Below, piece by piece: positions 1-5,856 of a DNA stretch of 7,030 nt. Origin of the DNA: Betaproteobacteria bacterium (GTDB lineage: Bacteria > Pseudomonadota > Gammaproteobacteria > Burkholderiales > SG8-39); NCBI GenBank assembly GCA_005881355.1, contig VBDM01000127.1, positions 2,626-9,655 on the forward strand, read 5' to 3'. A program made the position numbers and the translations under genes. Position 1 is the first letter of the stretch. The number at the start of each line of letters is the position of its first letter. The notes under the pieces were generated by a model. It worked only from the letters and a program-made list of their open reading frames with translations, had not been told where the DNA came from and made no database searches.

Positions 1-1130
1 TCGAACAGGTCGCGCGTGCGCGTGTACCGGTGCGGCTGAAAAGCGAGCACGACGCGCCGGCCGGGGAAAGCGCCGCGTGCAGCATCGAGCGTCGCCTGCA
101 TCTCCGCCGGGTGATGACCATAATCGTCCACCAGCGTGAAACTGCCGCCGGATTTTCCGTCGGACCCCAGCGGGATTTCGCCGTAGCGCTGGAAGCGCCT
201 GCCGACGCCGCGGAACTCGGCGAGCGCCTTGCGGATCGCGGTATCCGCGACGCCGAGCTCGGTCGCCACAGCGATCGCGGCGAGCGCGTTCTGCACGTTG
301 TGCCTGCCCGGCAGGTTGAGCGCGATCTCCAGCGGACCCGCACGTTCGCGTAGGACCTTGAAGCGCATGCGCTCGCCGGCGACGATGTCGGTGGCCCGGA
401 CCATCGCGTCTTCGCGCAGACCATAGGTGACGATCGGCTTCGAAACCGAAGGCATGATTTCGCGCACGTTGGCATCGTCGGCGCCGAGGAACGCGCTCCC
501 GTAGAAAGGAAGATTCTTCAGAAACCCGGCGAAAGCCTGCTTCAGCCGCGAAAAATCGTGCTGATAAGTTTCCATGTGGTCGGCGTCGATGTTGGTCACC
601 ACCGCGGCCACGGGCTGCAGGTGGAGGAACGAGGCGTCCGATTCGTCGGCCTCGACGACGATGAATTCCCCGGTGCCGAGCCGCGCGTTGGACGCGGCGG
701 CTACGAGCCGTCCGCCGATCACGAAAGTGGGATCGAGCCCGCTTTCGGCGAGCACGCTAGCGATGAGGCTCGTGGTCGTGGTCTTGCCGTGAGTCCCTGC
801 GACGGCGATGCCCTGTTTCAGCCGCATCAGCTCGGCGAGCATCAGGGCGCGCGGAACGACCGGAATGCGCTTCGCCTGTGCCGAGACGATCTCGGGGTTG
901 TCCGGTTTTACCGCCGAGGACACGACAACGGCGTCGGCCGCAGCGACGTTGTCCGCTTCGTGCCCCAGCACGACCTTGGCGCCGAGGCCCGCGAGGCGCT
1001 CGGTCGCCGCATTCGCGGCGATATCGGAGCCGCTCACCTGGTAGCCGAGGTTGAGCAGCACTTCGGCGATGCCGCTCATCCCACTGCCGCCGATGCCGAC
1101 GAAATGGATGCGCTTGACCTTGTGCTTCAC
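1..1130 (-). CDS. murC: UDP-MurNAc:L-alanine ligase MurC, 3' end cut off by window edge
   Basis: Cytoplasmic ATP-dependent ligase that adds L-alanine to UDP-MurNAc, the first amino acid step of the stem peptide. 376 codons are present; the family is about 460-490 residues, so roughly the last 100 are outside the window. The N-terminal domain shows the UDP-binding loop HFVGIGGSGMSGIAEVL at 9-25 and SGSD at 33-36. The ATPase domain has P-loop GTHGKTTTT at 112-120, EADESDASFL at 160-169, NIDADHMETY at 180-189 and PGRHNVQNALAA at 274-285. The C-terminal domain has FRGVGRRFQRYG at 306-317, VDDYGHHPAEM at 334-344 and FQPHRYTRTRDLF at 364-376, where it meets the edge. The start is GTG at 1128-1130, overlapping the murG stop by four bases. 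GGAG at 1139-1142 lies eight bases upstream and supports it, and KHKVKRIHFVGIGG fits the family start. Order murG-murC is typical of proteobacteria. No defect is visible. Confidence 0.97.
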   Translation of the reverse strand, partial: MKHKVKRIHFVGIGGSGMSGIAEVLLNLGYQVSGSDIAANAATERLAGLGAKVVLGHEADNVAAADAVVVSSAVKPDNPEIVSAQAKRIPVVPRALMLAELMRLKQGIAVAGTHGKTTTTSLIASVLAESGLDPTFVIGGRLVAAASNARLGTGEFIVVEADESDASFLHLQPVAAVVTNIDADHMETYQHDFSRLKQAFAGFLKNLPFYGSAFLGADDANVREIMPSVSKPIVTYGLREDAMVRATDIVAGERMRFKVLRERAGPLEIALNLPGRHNVQNALAAIAVATELGVADTAIRKALAEFRGVGRRFQRYGEIPLGSDGKSGGSFTLVDDYGHHPAEMQATLDAARGAFPGRRVVLAFQPHRYTRTRDLF

Positions 1131-2185
1131 GGGGCAAGCTCCATGCAAATCTTCGCCACGGCTGCCGTAGCGTCGGGTTTACCGAGCGACCGGGCGCGCC
1201 TGGCCATGTCGCGTAGCCGCAACCGATCGAACCCAGCGAGCAGCCCGGCGAGTCGCTCGGCGCTGAGCTCGCGTTGCGGCACGAGGACCGCGGCGCCCGC
1301 GTCGGCGAGGAAGCGCGCGTTGGTCGTCTGGTGGTCATCCACCGCGTGCGGGTAGGGAACGAGAACGCTTGCCACGCCCGCCGCGGCGATCTCTGCGACG
1401 GTGATCGCTCCCGCGCGGCACACGACGACGTCCGCCTCGGCATAGGCGGCGGCCATGTTCTCGATAAAGGCAGGCGTTCTTGCGTGGACGCCGGCCGCGG
1501 AGTAGGCCTGCCGCAGCGACTCTGCATGCAGCTCGCCAGACTGATGCGTCACGAGCGGCCGCTCGCCGGTCAGAAGCGCCAGCGCGCGGGGAACGGTGTC
1601 GTTGAGCGCCTTTGCGCCGAGACTGCCCCCGACGACGAGGACGCGAAGCGGGCCCGAGCGCTCCGCGTAGCGCCGCTCCGGGGCCGCAATTGCCGCAATG
1701 TCCGGCCGCACCGGGTTGCCGGTCAGCGTGGCGCGCTTGAGCGCTTCGGGGAATGCGCACAGAACCCGGTCGGCGACCCCGGCGAGCACCTTGTTGGCAA
1801 GCCCTGCGATCGAATTCTGCTCATGGACGACGAGCGGCTTTCCGAGGAGCGCCGCCATCATCCCGCCGGGAAACGAGATGTAGCCGCCCATGCCGAGAAC
1901 CACGTCGGGGCGATGCGCGAAGATCGCGCGCGCGCTTTGCCAGAAAGCGAGGAGCAGCCTCAGAGGCAGGAGAAAAAACGCAACCAGCCCCTTGCCGCGC
2001 AGGCCGGAGAAATTTACCCAGGCCATGTCGTAGCCGCGCCTGGGCACCAGGCTCGCTTCCATGCCGCTCCGCGCCCCCAGCCACACCACGCGCCAGCCCG
2101 AGTCGCGCAGGAAATCCGCCACCGCGAGGCCGGGAAAAACGTGCCCGCCGGTGCCGCCTGCCATGATCATGATGGTTCGCGCCAT
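1127..2185 (-). CDS. murG: UDP-GlcNAc:lipid I N-acetylglucosaminyltransferase MurG
   Basis: Peripheral membrane GT-B (GT28) glycosyltransferase on the cytoplasmic face of the inner membrane. It transfers GlcNAc from UDP-GlcNAc to lipid I, making lipid II. It is complete at 352 residues, the usual length. The N-terminal domain has the G-loop MAGGTGGHVFPGLA at 8-21, a hydrophobic and basic patch near 66-82 (LLPLRLLLAFW) suited to membrane association, GMGGYISFPGG at 98-108 and HEQNSIAGLANKVL at 121-134. The C-terminal nucleotide-sugar domain has GNPVR at 156-160, VVGGSLGAKALN at 184-195, THQSGE at 213-218, CRAGAITVAEIAAAG at 256-270 and the uridine/GlcNAc-binding region PYPHAVDDHQTTNA at 277-290. 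The frame is open upstream to 2281, but that part overlaps ftsW; the ATG at 2185, seven bases after the ftsW stop, matches the family N-terminus (MARTIMIMAGG). No clear ribosome binding site is seen. The stop overlaps the murC start (GTGA). Confidence 0.97.
   Translation of the reverse strand: MARTIMIMAGGTGGHVFPGLAVADFLRDSGWRVVWLGARSGMEASLVPRRGYDMAWVNFSGLRGKGLVAFFLLPLRLLLAFWQSARAIFAHRPDVVLGMGGYISFPGGMMAALLGKPLVVHEQNSIAGLANKVLAGVADRVLCAFPEALKRATLTGNPVRPDIAAIAAPERRYAERSGPLRVLVVGGSLGAKALNDTVPRALALLTGERPLVTHQSGELHAESLRQAYSAAGVHARTPAFIENMAAAYAEADVVVCRAGAITVAEIAAAGVASVLVPYPHAVDDHQTTNARFLADAGAAVLVPQRELSAERLAGLLAGFDRLRLRDMARRARSLGKPDATAAVAKICMELAP
1139..1142 (-). promoter_or_regulatory. Shine-Dalgarno for murC within murG
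   Basis: GGAG on the minus strand, eight bases before the murC GTG and inside the last codons of murG. Together with the GTGA overlap it supports coupled translation of murG and murC. Confidence 0.55.
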
Positions 2186-2192
2186 GACCGTT

Positions 2193-3353
2193 TCACGCGG
2201 GCGCTCCCCGCATGAGTTGTCTGTTCTCCCAGTCGATGCGCAGCAAGACCGCAAGCGCCACGCAATTGGCGAGCAAGGCACTGCCGCCGAAGCTCATGAG
2301 CGGAAGAGTGAGGCCCTTGGTGGGCAGCACGCCCATGTTCACGCCCATGTTGATGAAGGTCTGCGCCCCGAGCCACACCGCGAGCCCCTGAGCGACGAGC
2401 GCCGCGTACGGGCGCTCGAGAGCGACCGCCTGGTGTCCGATGGCGAAAGCCCGCAGCACCAGCCACGAGAAGAGCGCGATCACCGCGAGAACGCCCGCAA
2501 ATCCCAGCTCTTCGGCGATCACCGCGAGAACGAAGTCGGTGTGCGCCTCGGGGAGATAGAGGAGCTTCTCGACGCTCGCGCCCAGACCCACGCCGAACCA
2601 CTCGCCGCGGCCGAACGCGATCAGCGCGTGCGAGAGCTGGTAGCCCCGGCCGAACGGATCCGACCAAGGATCCATGAAACCGAAAATGCGCTGCATGCGG
2701 TAGGGCGAAGACAGGACGAGGCCCACGAAGCCCACCGCCATCATCACGAGCAGTCCGGCGAACCACCTGCCGTTCATGCCTCCCAGGAACAGGATCGCCG
2801 TGGCGATCGCCGCGATCACGACGAAAGCGCCGAAGTCGGGCTCCCTCAGAAGGAGCCAGCCGACCACCAGCATCACCCCGAACATCGGGAGCAGCCCTCG
2901 CTTGAAACTGTGCATGAGCGCAAGCTTGCGCACCGTGTAGTCCGCCGCGTAGAGGACGGCGAAGAGCTTCATGAATTCGGAGGGCTGCACGTTTACGATC
3001 CCTAAGGAAAGCCAGCGCCGCGCGCCGTTGACCTCGCGGCCGAATCCCGGGACGAGCAGCAGAACGAGAAGGGCGACCCCGAGCACGAACAGCCAGGGCG
3101 CGGCCCGCTGCCACAGTCGCATGGGCACCGGGAACACGAGCATGCCCGCCACTACGCTCGCGGCGAGGAACAGCGCGTGCCGCTGGAGGAAGTACGCGGA
3201 CTGCCCCTCGGTGAACTTGCTCGCCTCGGCCATCGCGATCGAGGCGGAATACACCATCACCATGCCGAAGGTGAGCAGCAGAAGCGCAGCCCACAGCACG
3301 CCGCTGTCGTATTCGGCGAGCGGCGAGCGGCCGGGGCTAATGCTTCGCAGCAT
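2193..3353 (-). CDS. ftsW: Septal peptidoglycan glycosyltransferase FtsW (SEDS family)
   Basis: Integral membrane SEDS protein that polymerises lipid II into septal glycan together with its cognate class B penicillin-binding protein FtsI. It is complete at 386 residues, typical length. It is strongly hydrophobic throughout, with about ten membrane segments (for example near 19-38, 57-75, 86-102, 155-170, 174-191, 198-215, 286-302, 318-333). Conserved motifs in order: NGARRWL at 109-115, NVQPSEFMKL at 121-130, LREPDFG at 169-175, YQLSHALIAFGRGEWFGVGLG at 238-258, PEAHTDFVLAVIAEELGF at 268-285, and NMGVNMGVLPTKGLTLPLMSFGG at 335-357. D273 in the HTDF motif matches the aspartate proposed as catalytic in FtsW and RodA. 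The dcw position between murD and murG supports FtsW over RodA. The ATG at 3353 is preceded by AGGGGA with a six-base gap, inside the end of murD. Confidence 0.97.
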   Translation of the reverse strand: MLRSISPGRSPLAEYDSGVLWAALLLLTFGMVMVYSASIAMAEASKFTEGQSAYFLQRHALFLAASVVAGMLVFPVPMRLWQRAAPWLFVLGVALLVLLLVPGFGREVNGARRWLSLGIVNVQPSEFMKLFAVLYAADYTVRKLALMHSFKRGLLPMFGVMLVVGWLLLREPDFGAFVVIAAIATAILFLGGMNGRWFAGLLVMMAVGFVGLVLSSPYRMQRIFGFMDPWSDPFGRGYQLSHALIAFGRGEWFGVGLGASVEKLLYLPEAHTDFVLAVIAEELGFAGVLAVIALFSWLVLRAFAIGHQAVALERPYAALVAQGLAVWLGAQTFINMGVNMGVLPTKGLTLPLMSFGGSALLANCVALAVLLRIDWENRQLMRGAPA

Positions 3354-4722
3354 GGACGATCCCCTGCACCGCTGCGCGAAACACCTCGCCGCGATGCTCG
3401 TAGTCGCGGAACATGTCGAAGCTCGCGCAGGCGGGCGAAAGCAACACCGCGTCGCCGGAACGCGCCGACTGCGCGGCGCAGTTCACCGCTTCCTCCATGC
3501 TCGCGGCGCGGCGTACCGGGACGCCTGCGCCCGCCACCGCCGCCTCGATGCGCGGCGCGTCGCGGCCGATCAACACCAGCGCGCGCGCCGAGCGCATGAC
3601 CGCGTCTTTCAGGGGCGAGAAGTCCTGCCCCTTGCCGTCGCCGCCGGCGATGAGAACAATCTTCGAGTCGCGGCGCGCGAGCCCGGCCAGAGCCGCGACC
3701 GTCGAGCCGACGTTGGTGCCCTTGGAGTCGTCGTACCAGCGCACTCGGTGCGCCTCGCCGACCAGCTCGACGCGATGCGGCAAGCCGCGGAATTCCCGCA
3801 GCGAGGCGAGCAGCGGCTCGAGCGGCAGCTCGAGCGCGCGGCACAGCGCGAGCGCCGCGAGGGCGTTCGCCGCGTTATGCAGGCCGGCGAGCCTCACTTC
3901 GCGGACCGCGAGGAGCGGGTTCGCACCCTGCGAGAGCCACGGCTCGCCGCCGCGCTCGACGAGACCCCAGTCCTGCGCGCGCCGCGGTGCGTCGAGCCCG
4001 AAAGTGATCGTCTTTCGTCCGGGCAGCGCCATCGACAAGCTGCGCGGGTCGTCCCGGTTGAGGACCTGGATGCCGTCGCCGAAAAACACACGCGCCTTGG
4101 CGCGAGCGTAGTCGTCGATGCCGCGGTAACGGTCCAGATGGTCTTCGGTGATGTTGAGGACCGTGGCGGCATCGGCGCCAAGCGAGCGGGTCGTCTCCAG
4201 CTGGAAGCTGGAAAGCTCCAGCACCCAGAGGCCCGCGGCCCTTCCCAGGTCCTCGCGGCGCATGAGCGCATCGAGCGCTGCCGGGCCGATATTGCCGGCG
4301 ACCTCGCAGTCGGCCCCCGCGGCTTTCGCCATCGCACCCGCAAGCGCCGTGACGGTGCTCTTGCCGTTGGTGCCCGTGACCGCGATGATTCGCGGGCGCC
4401 GGTCCGCCGTCGCCTGCGCGAACAGCTCGATATCGCCGACCACGCGCGTGCCGGCGGCGAGCGCGCGCTGCACGTTCGGATCGGCAAGCGGCACGCCGGG
4501 ACTGATCGCGATCAGATCGATCCCCGCGAAGCTCGCCTCCTGGAACGGACCGCAATCGGCCGTGACGCCGGGGAGGGCGCGCCCCAGATCCGCGAGGCGC
4601 GGCGGCGCGGCGCGCGTGTCGGCGACGCGCACGTCTGCGCCGCGGCGCGCCAGCCACTTCGCCATCGACAGGCCCGTATCACCCAAACCGAGCACCAGCA
4701 CCTTTCTGCCCGCGAAACTCAC
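3337..4722 (-). CDS. murD: UDP-MurNAc-L-alanine:D-glutamate ligase MurD
   Basis: Cytoplasmic ATP-dependent ligase that adds D-glutamate to UDP-MurNAc-L-alanine. It is complete at 461 residues, slightly longer than the E. coli enzyme (about 438). Domain 1 is a Rossmann-like fold with GLGDTGLS at 12-19. The central ATPase domain has P-loop GTNGKST at 117-123, ELSSFQLE at 169-176, NITEDHLDRY at 190-199, and K209 in the YARAKARVF stretch where the family has its carbamylated lysine. LHNAANALAA follows at 281-290. The C-terminal domain carries GLPHRVELV at 313-321, DDSKGTN at 331-337, GGDGKGQDF at 360-368 and LSPACASFDMF at 428-438. The start is GTG at 4722, overlapping the mraY stop as GTGA. No strong ribosome binding site precedes it (only GAAG), which fits translational coupling, and the following residues align with the family N-terminus. 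The 3' end overlaps ftsW by 17 bases. No defect is seen. Confidence 0.98.
   Translation of the reverse strand: MSFAGRKVLVLGLGDTGLSMAKWLARRGADVRVADTRAAPPRLADLGRALPGVTADCGPFQEASFAGIDLIAISPGVPLADPNVQRALAAGTRVVGDIELFAQATADRRPRIIAVTGTNGKSTVTALAGAMAKAAGADCEVAGNIGPAALDALMRREDLGRAAGLWVLELSSFQLETTRSLGADAATVLNITEDHLDRYRGIDDYARAKARVFFGDGIQVLNRDDPRSLSMALPGRKTITFGLDAPRRAQDWGLVERGGEPWLSQGANPLLAVREVRLAGLHNAANALAALALCRALELPLEPLLASLREFRGLPHRVELVGEAHRVRWYDDSKGTNVGSTVAALAGLARRDSKIVLIAGGDGKGQDFSPLKDAVMRSARALVLIGRDAPRIEAAVAGAGVPVRRAASMEEAVNCAAQSARSGDAVLLSPACASFDMFRDYEHRGEVFRAAVQGIVHAAKH
3360..3365 (-). promoter_or_regulatory. Shine-Dalgarno for ftsW within murD
   Basis: AGGGGA on the minus strand, six bases before the ftsW ATG at 3353. 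It sits inside murD coding sequence and supports a start that overlaps the murD stop by 17 bases. Confidence 0.7.
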
Positions 4723-5048
4723 CGCAGCTTCAAAGTAGTCAGACCGAACAGCACCAGCATCATGGTGATGATCCAGAAGCGCACGACTACCTGAGACTCC
4801 TTCCAGCCGGAGAGCTCATAGTGGTGGTGCAGCGGCGCCATCCGGAAAATGCGCTTGCCGCCACTCCACTTGAAATAGAGCACCTGGATCATCACCGAGA
4901 GCGTTTCCGCGACGAACAAGCCGCCCATGATGAAGAGCACGATCTCCTGGCGGACGATCACGGCGACCGTGCCGAGGGCGGCACCCAGGGAGAGCGCGCC
5001 CACGTCGCCCATGAAGACCTCCGCCGGATAGGCGTTGAACCAGAGGAA
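4719..5048 (-). CDS. mraY: MraY C-terminal fragment in the shifted frame (no start of its own before the internal ATG at 5012)
   Basis: Continuation of mraY in the second frame, from FLWFNAYPAEVF to the final LFGLTTLKLR. It carries the third catalytic aspartate in MGDVGAL and the histidine cluster in APLHHHYELSGW, both hallmarks of MraY. A gene finder would start it at the ATG at 5010-5012, which is the Met of the conserved MGDVG motif and therefore an internal residue, not a real initiation site. The stop TGA overlaps the GTG start of murD (GTGA, 4719-4722), which is the normal mraY-murD junction and shows that the downstream end of the gene is intact. Confidence 0.75.
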   Translation of the reverse strand, partial: FLWFNAYPAEVFMGDVGALSLGAALGTVAVIVRQEIVLFIMGGLFVAETLSVMIQVLYFKWSGGKRIFRMAPLHHHYELSGWKESQVVVRFWIITMMLVLFGLTTLKLR

Positions 5049-5856
5049 CCAGCGCGCCGCAAAACACCGTCAGCTCCGCAGCTCCCGGGATGTACGGGAA
5101 AAGCAGGTACTTGGAGTAGTCCACGCGCCCGGTGACCATCGCGAATACCGCGAGGCCGCCTGCGACCATCACCGCCGGCATGATGGCGAGCCCGTCCAGT
5201 CCATCGGTCAGGTTGACCGCGTTCGAAGTTCCGACGACGACGAGGTAGCTGAGCGTGATGAAACCGAATACGCCGAGCGGATAGGCGACGTTCTTGGCGA
5301 AGGGCACGATCAGGTCCGCCTTCGAGGGAAGATCCATGGAGAATCCGCTCCCCACCCAGACGATGAAGAGGTCGAGGACCTTGGCGGTGCTCGGGGCTGA
5401 TACGGCGAAGGCGAGATACACCGCCGCGACGAGACCGATCAGCGATTGCCAGAAAAATTTCGCTTTCGGCGAAAGACCCTTCGGATTGTTCTTCACGACC
5501 TTGCGGTAGTCGTCGACCCAGCCGATCGCGCCGAACCCGAAAGTCACCACGAGCACGACCCACACGAAGCGATTGGAGAGGTCGGCCCACAAAAGCGTCG
5601 TGATCAGGATGGAGAGCAACACCAGCGCGCCGCCCATAGTCGGCGTGCCCGCCTTGGTGAGGTGCGTCTGGGGACCGTCGTCGCGCACCGCCTGGCCGAT
5701 CTTGTAGGCGGAGAGCTTGCGGATCACGAGCGGCCCGGCGAGCAGCGAGATCGTCAGCGCGGTGAGCGTCGCGAGCACCGCACGCAAGGTGATGTACTGA
5801 AACACGTTGAACGCGCGCACGTCCTGCGCGATCCACTGGGTAAGAGCGAGCAGCAT
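4816..5856 (-). CDS. mraY: MraY N-terminal fragment as literally encoded (346 codons, last 77 out of frame)
   Basis: This is what a gene finder would report for the first part of mraY. Residues 1-269 are genuine MraY and end at CGAL. After position 5050 the frame runs on through the true mraY C-terminal coding region in the wrong phase, giving an Arg/Gly-rich tail with no membrane character (for example GGGLHGRRGRALPG) until a stop at 4816. The tail is a frameshift product and should not be used for annotation. Taken literally, the polypeptide lacks the third catalytic Asp and the HHH motif and would not be expected to be an active transferase. Confidence 0.75.
   Translation of the reverse strand: MLLALTQWIAQDVRAFNVFQYITLRAVLATLTALTISLLAGPLVIRKLSAYKIGQAVRDDGPQTHLTKAGTPTMGGALVLLSILITTLLWADLSNRFVWVVLVVTFGFGAIGWVDDYRKVVKNNPKGLSPKAKFFWQSLIGLVAAVYLAFAVSAPSTAKVLDLFIVWVGSGFSMDLPSKADLIVPFAKNVAYPLGVFGFITLSYLVVVGTSNAVNLTDGLDGLAIMPAVMVAGGLAVFAMVTGRVDYSKYLLFPYIPGAAELTVFCGALVPLVQRLSGGGLHGRRGRALPGCRPRHGRRDRPPGDRALHHGRLVRRGNALGDDPGALFQVEWRQAHFPDGAAAPPL
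5047..5052 (-). other. mraY: Frame junction in mraY: about 17 bases missing
   Basis: Read on the minus strand, codon 269 (CTG, 5052-5050) is followed by a single G at 5049, and then by TTC at 5048, the first in-phase codon of the downstream half. MraY proteins have a short Gly-rich step (VGAGLG in E. coli) between these two points, so 18 bases are expected where one is present. No stop codon or IS-like sequence lies at the junction. The lost stretch would be GC-rich and rich in GGC/CTGG-like words, a setting prone to slippage or misassembly. Confidence 0.85.

Larger units (their letters stand above)
4719..5856 (-). pseudogene. mraY: Phospho-MurNAc-pentapeptide transferase MraY, interrupted by a frameshift at about 5049
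   Basis: MraY is the polytopic inner-membrane enzyme that transfers phospho-MurNAc-pentapeptide from UDP to undecaprenyl phosphate, making lipid I. Both halves of the protein are recognisable but lie in different frames. The first frame (5856 to 5050) gives 269 good residues: hydrophobic helices, RDDGPQTHLTKAGTPTMGG at about 58-76, the catalytic pair D115-D116 in GWVDDYRK, and NLTDGLDGLA at 215-224. The second frame (5048 to 4719) gives 109 residues with FLWFNAYPAEVFMGDVGAL (third catalytic Asp), FRMAPLHHHYELSGW and a C-terminal helix. Between them MraY proteins normally have about six residues of the type VGAGLG (18 bases); here one base remains, so about 17 bases are missing. Restoring six residues gives 384, normal for a betaproteobacterial MraY. 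Relative to E. coli there are about 23 extra residues near 150-182. The ATG at 5856 has a strong ribosome binding site. Either the sequence carries an error or the gene is broken; I favour an error. Confidence 0.93.

Noticed and set aside
558..1355. A 265-codon plus-strand frame opposite murC and the end of murG
   Set aside because: It is antisense to the well-conserved murC P-loop and EADESD regions, with no ribosome binding site or protein motif of its own.
2186..2281. Longer murG starting at 2281
   Set aside because: The extra 32 residues lie in ftsW and do not resemble MurG; the ATG at 2185 gives the standard N-terminus just before the GGTGGH loop.
2061..3005. A 314-codon plus-strand frame opposite ftsW, rich in His, Glu and Arg
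   Set aside because: The His/Glu/Arg bias is the reverse-complement image of hydrophobic FtsW codons; nothing indicates a separate gene.
2971..4794. A 607-codon open frame on the plus strand, antisense to murD and the start of ftsW
   Set aside because: It lies opposite genes with unmistakable motifs. Its product is Arg/Ala/Glu-rich low-complexity sequence with no recognisable domain, as expected from the rarity of stop codons on the reverse of GC-rich coding DNA.
5040..5060. Programmed ribosomal frameshift in mraY
   Set aside because: No slippery run is seen at the junction, and a shift would still leave about six conserved residues missing. A deletion or sequence error explains the data better.
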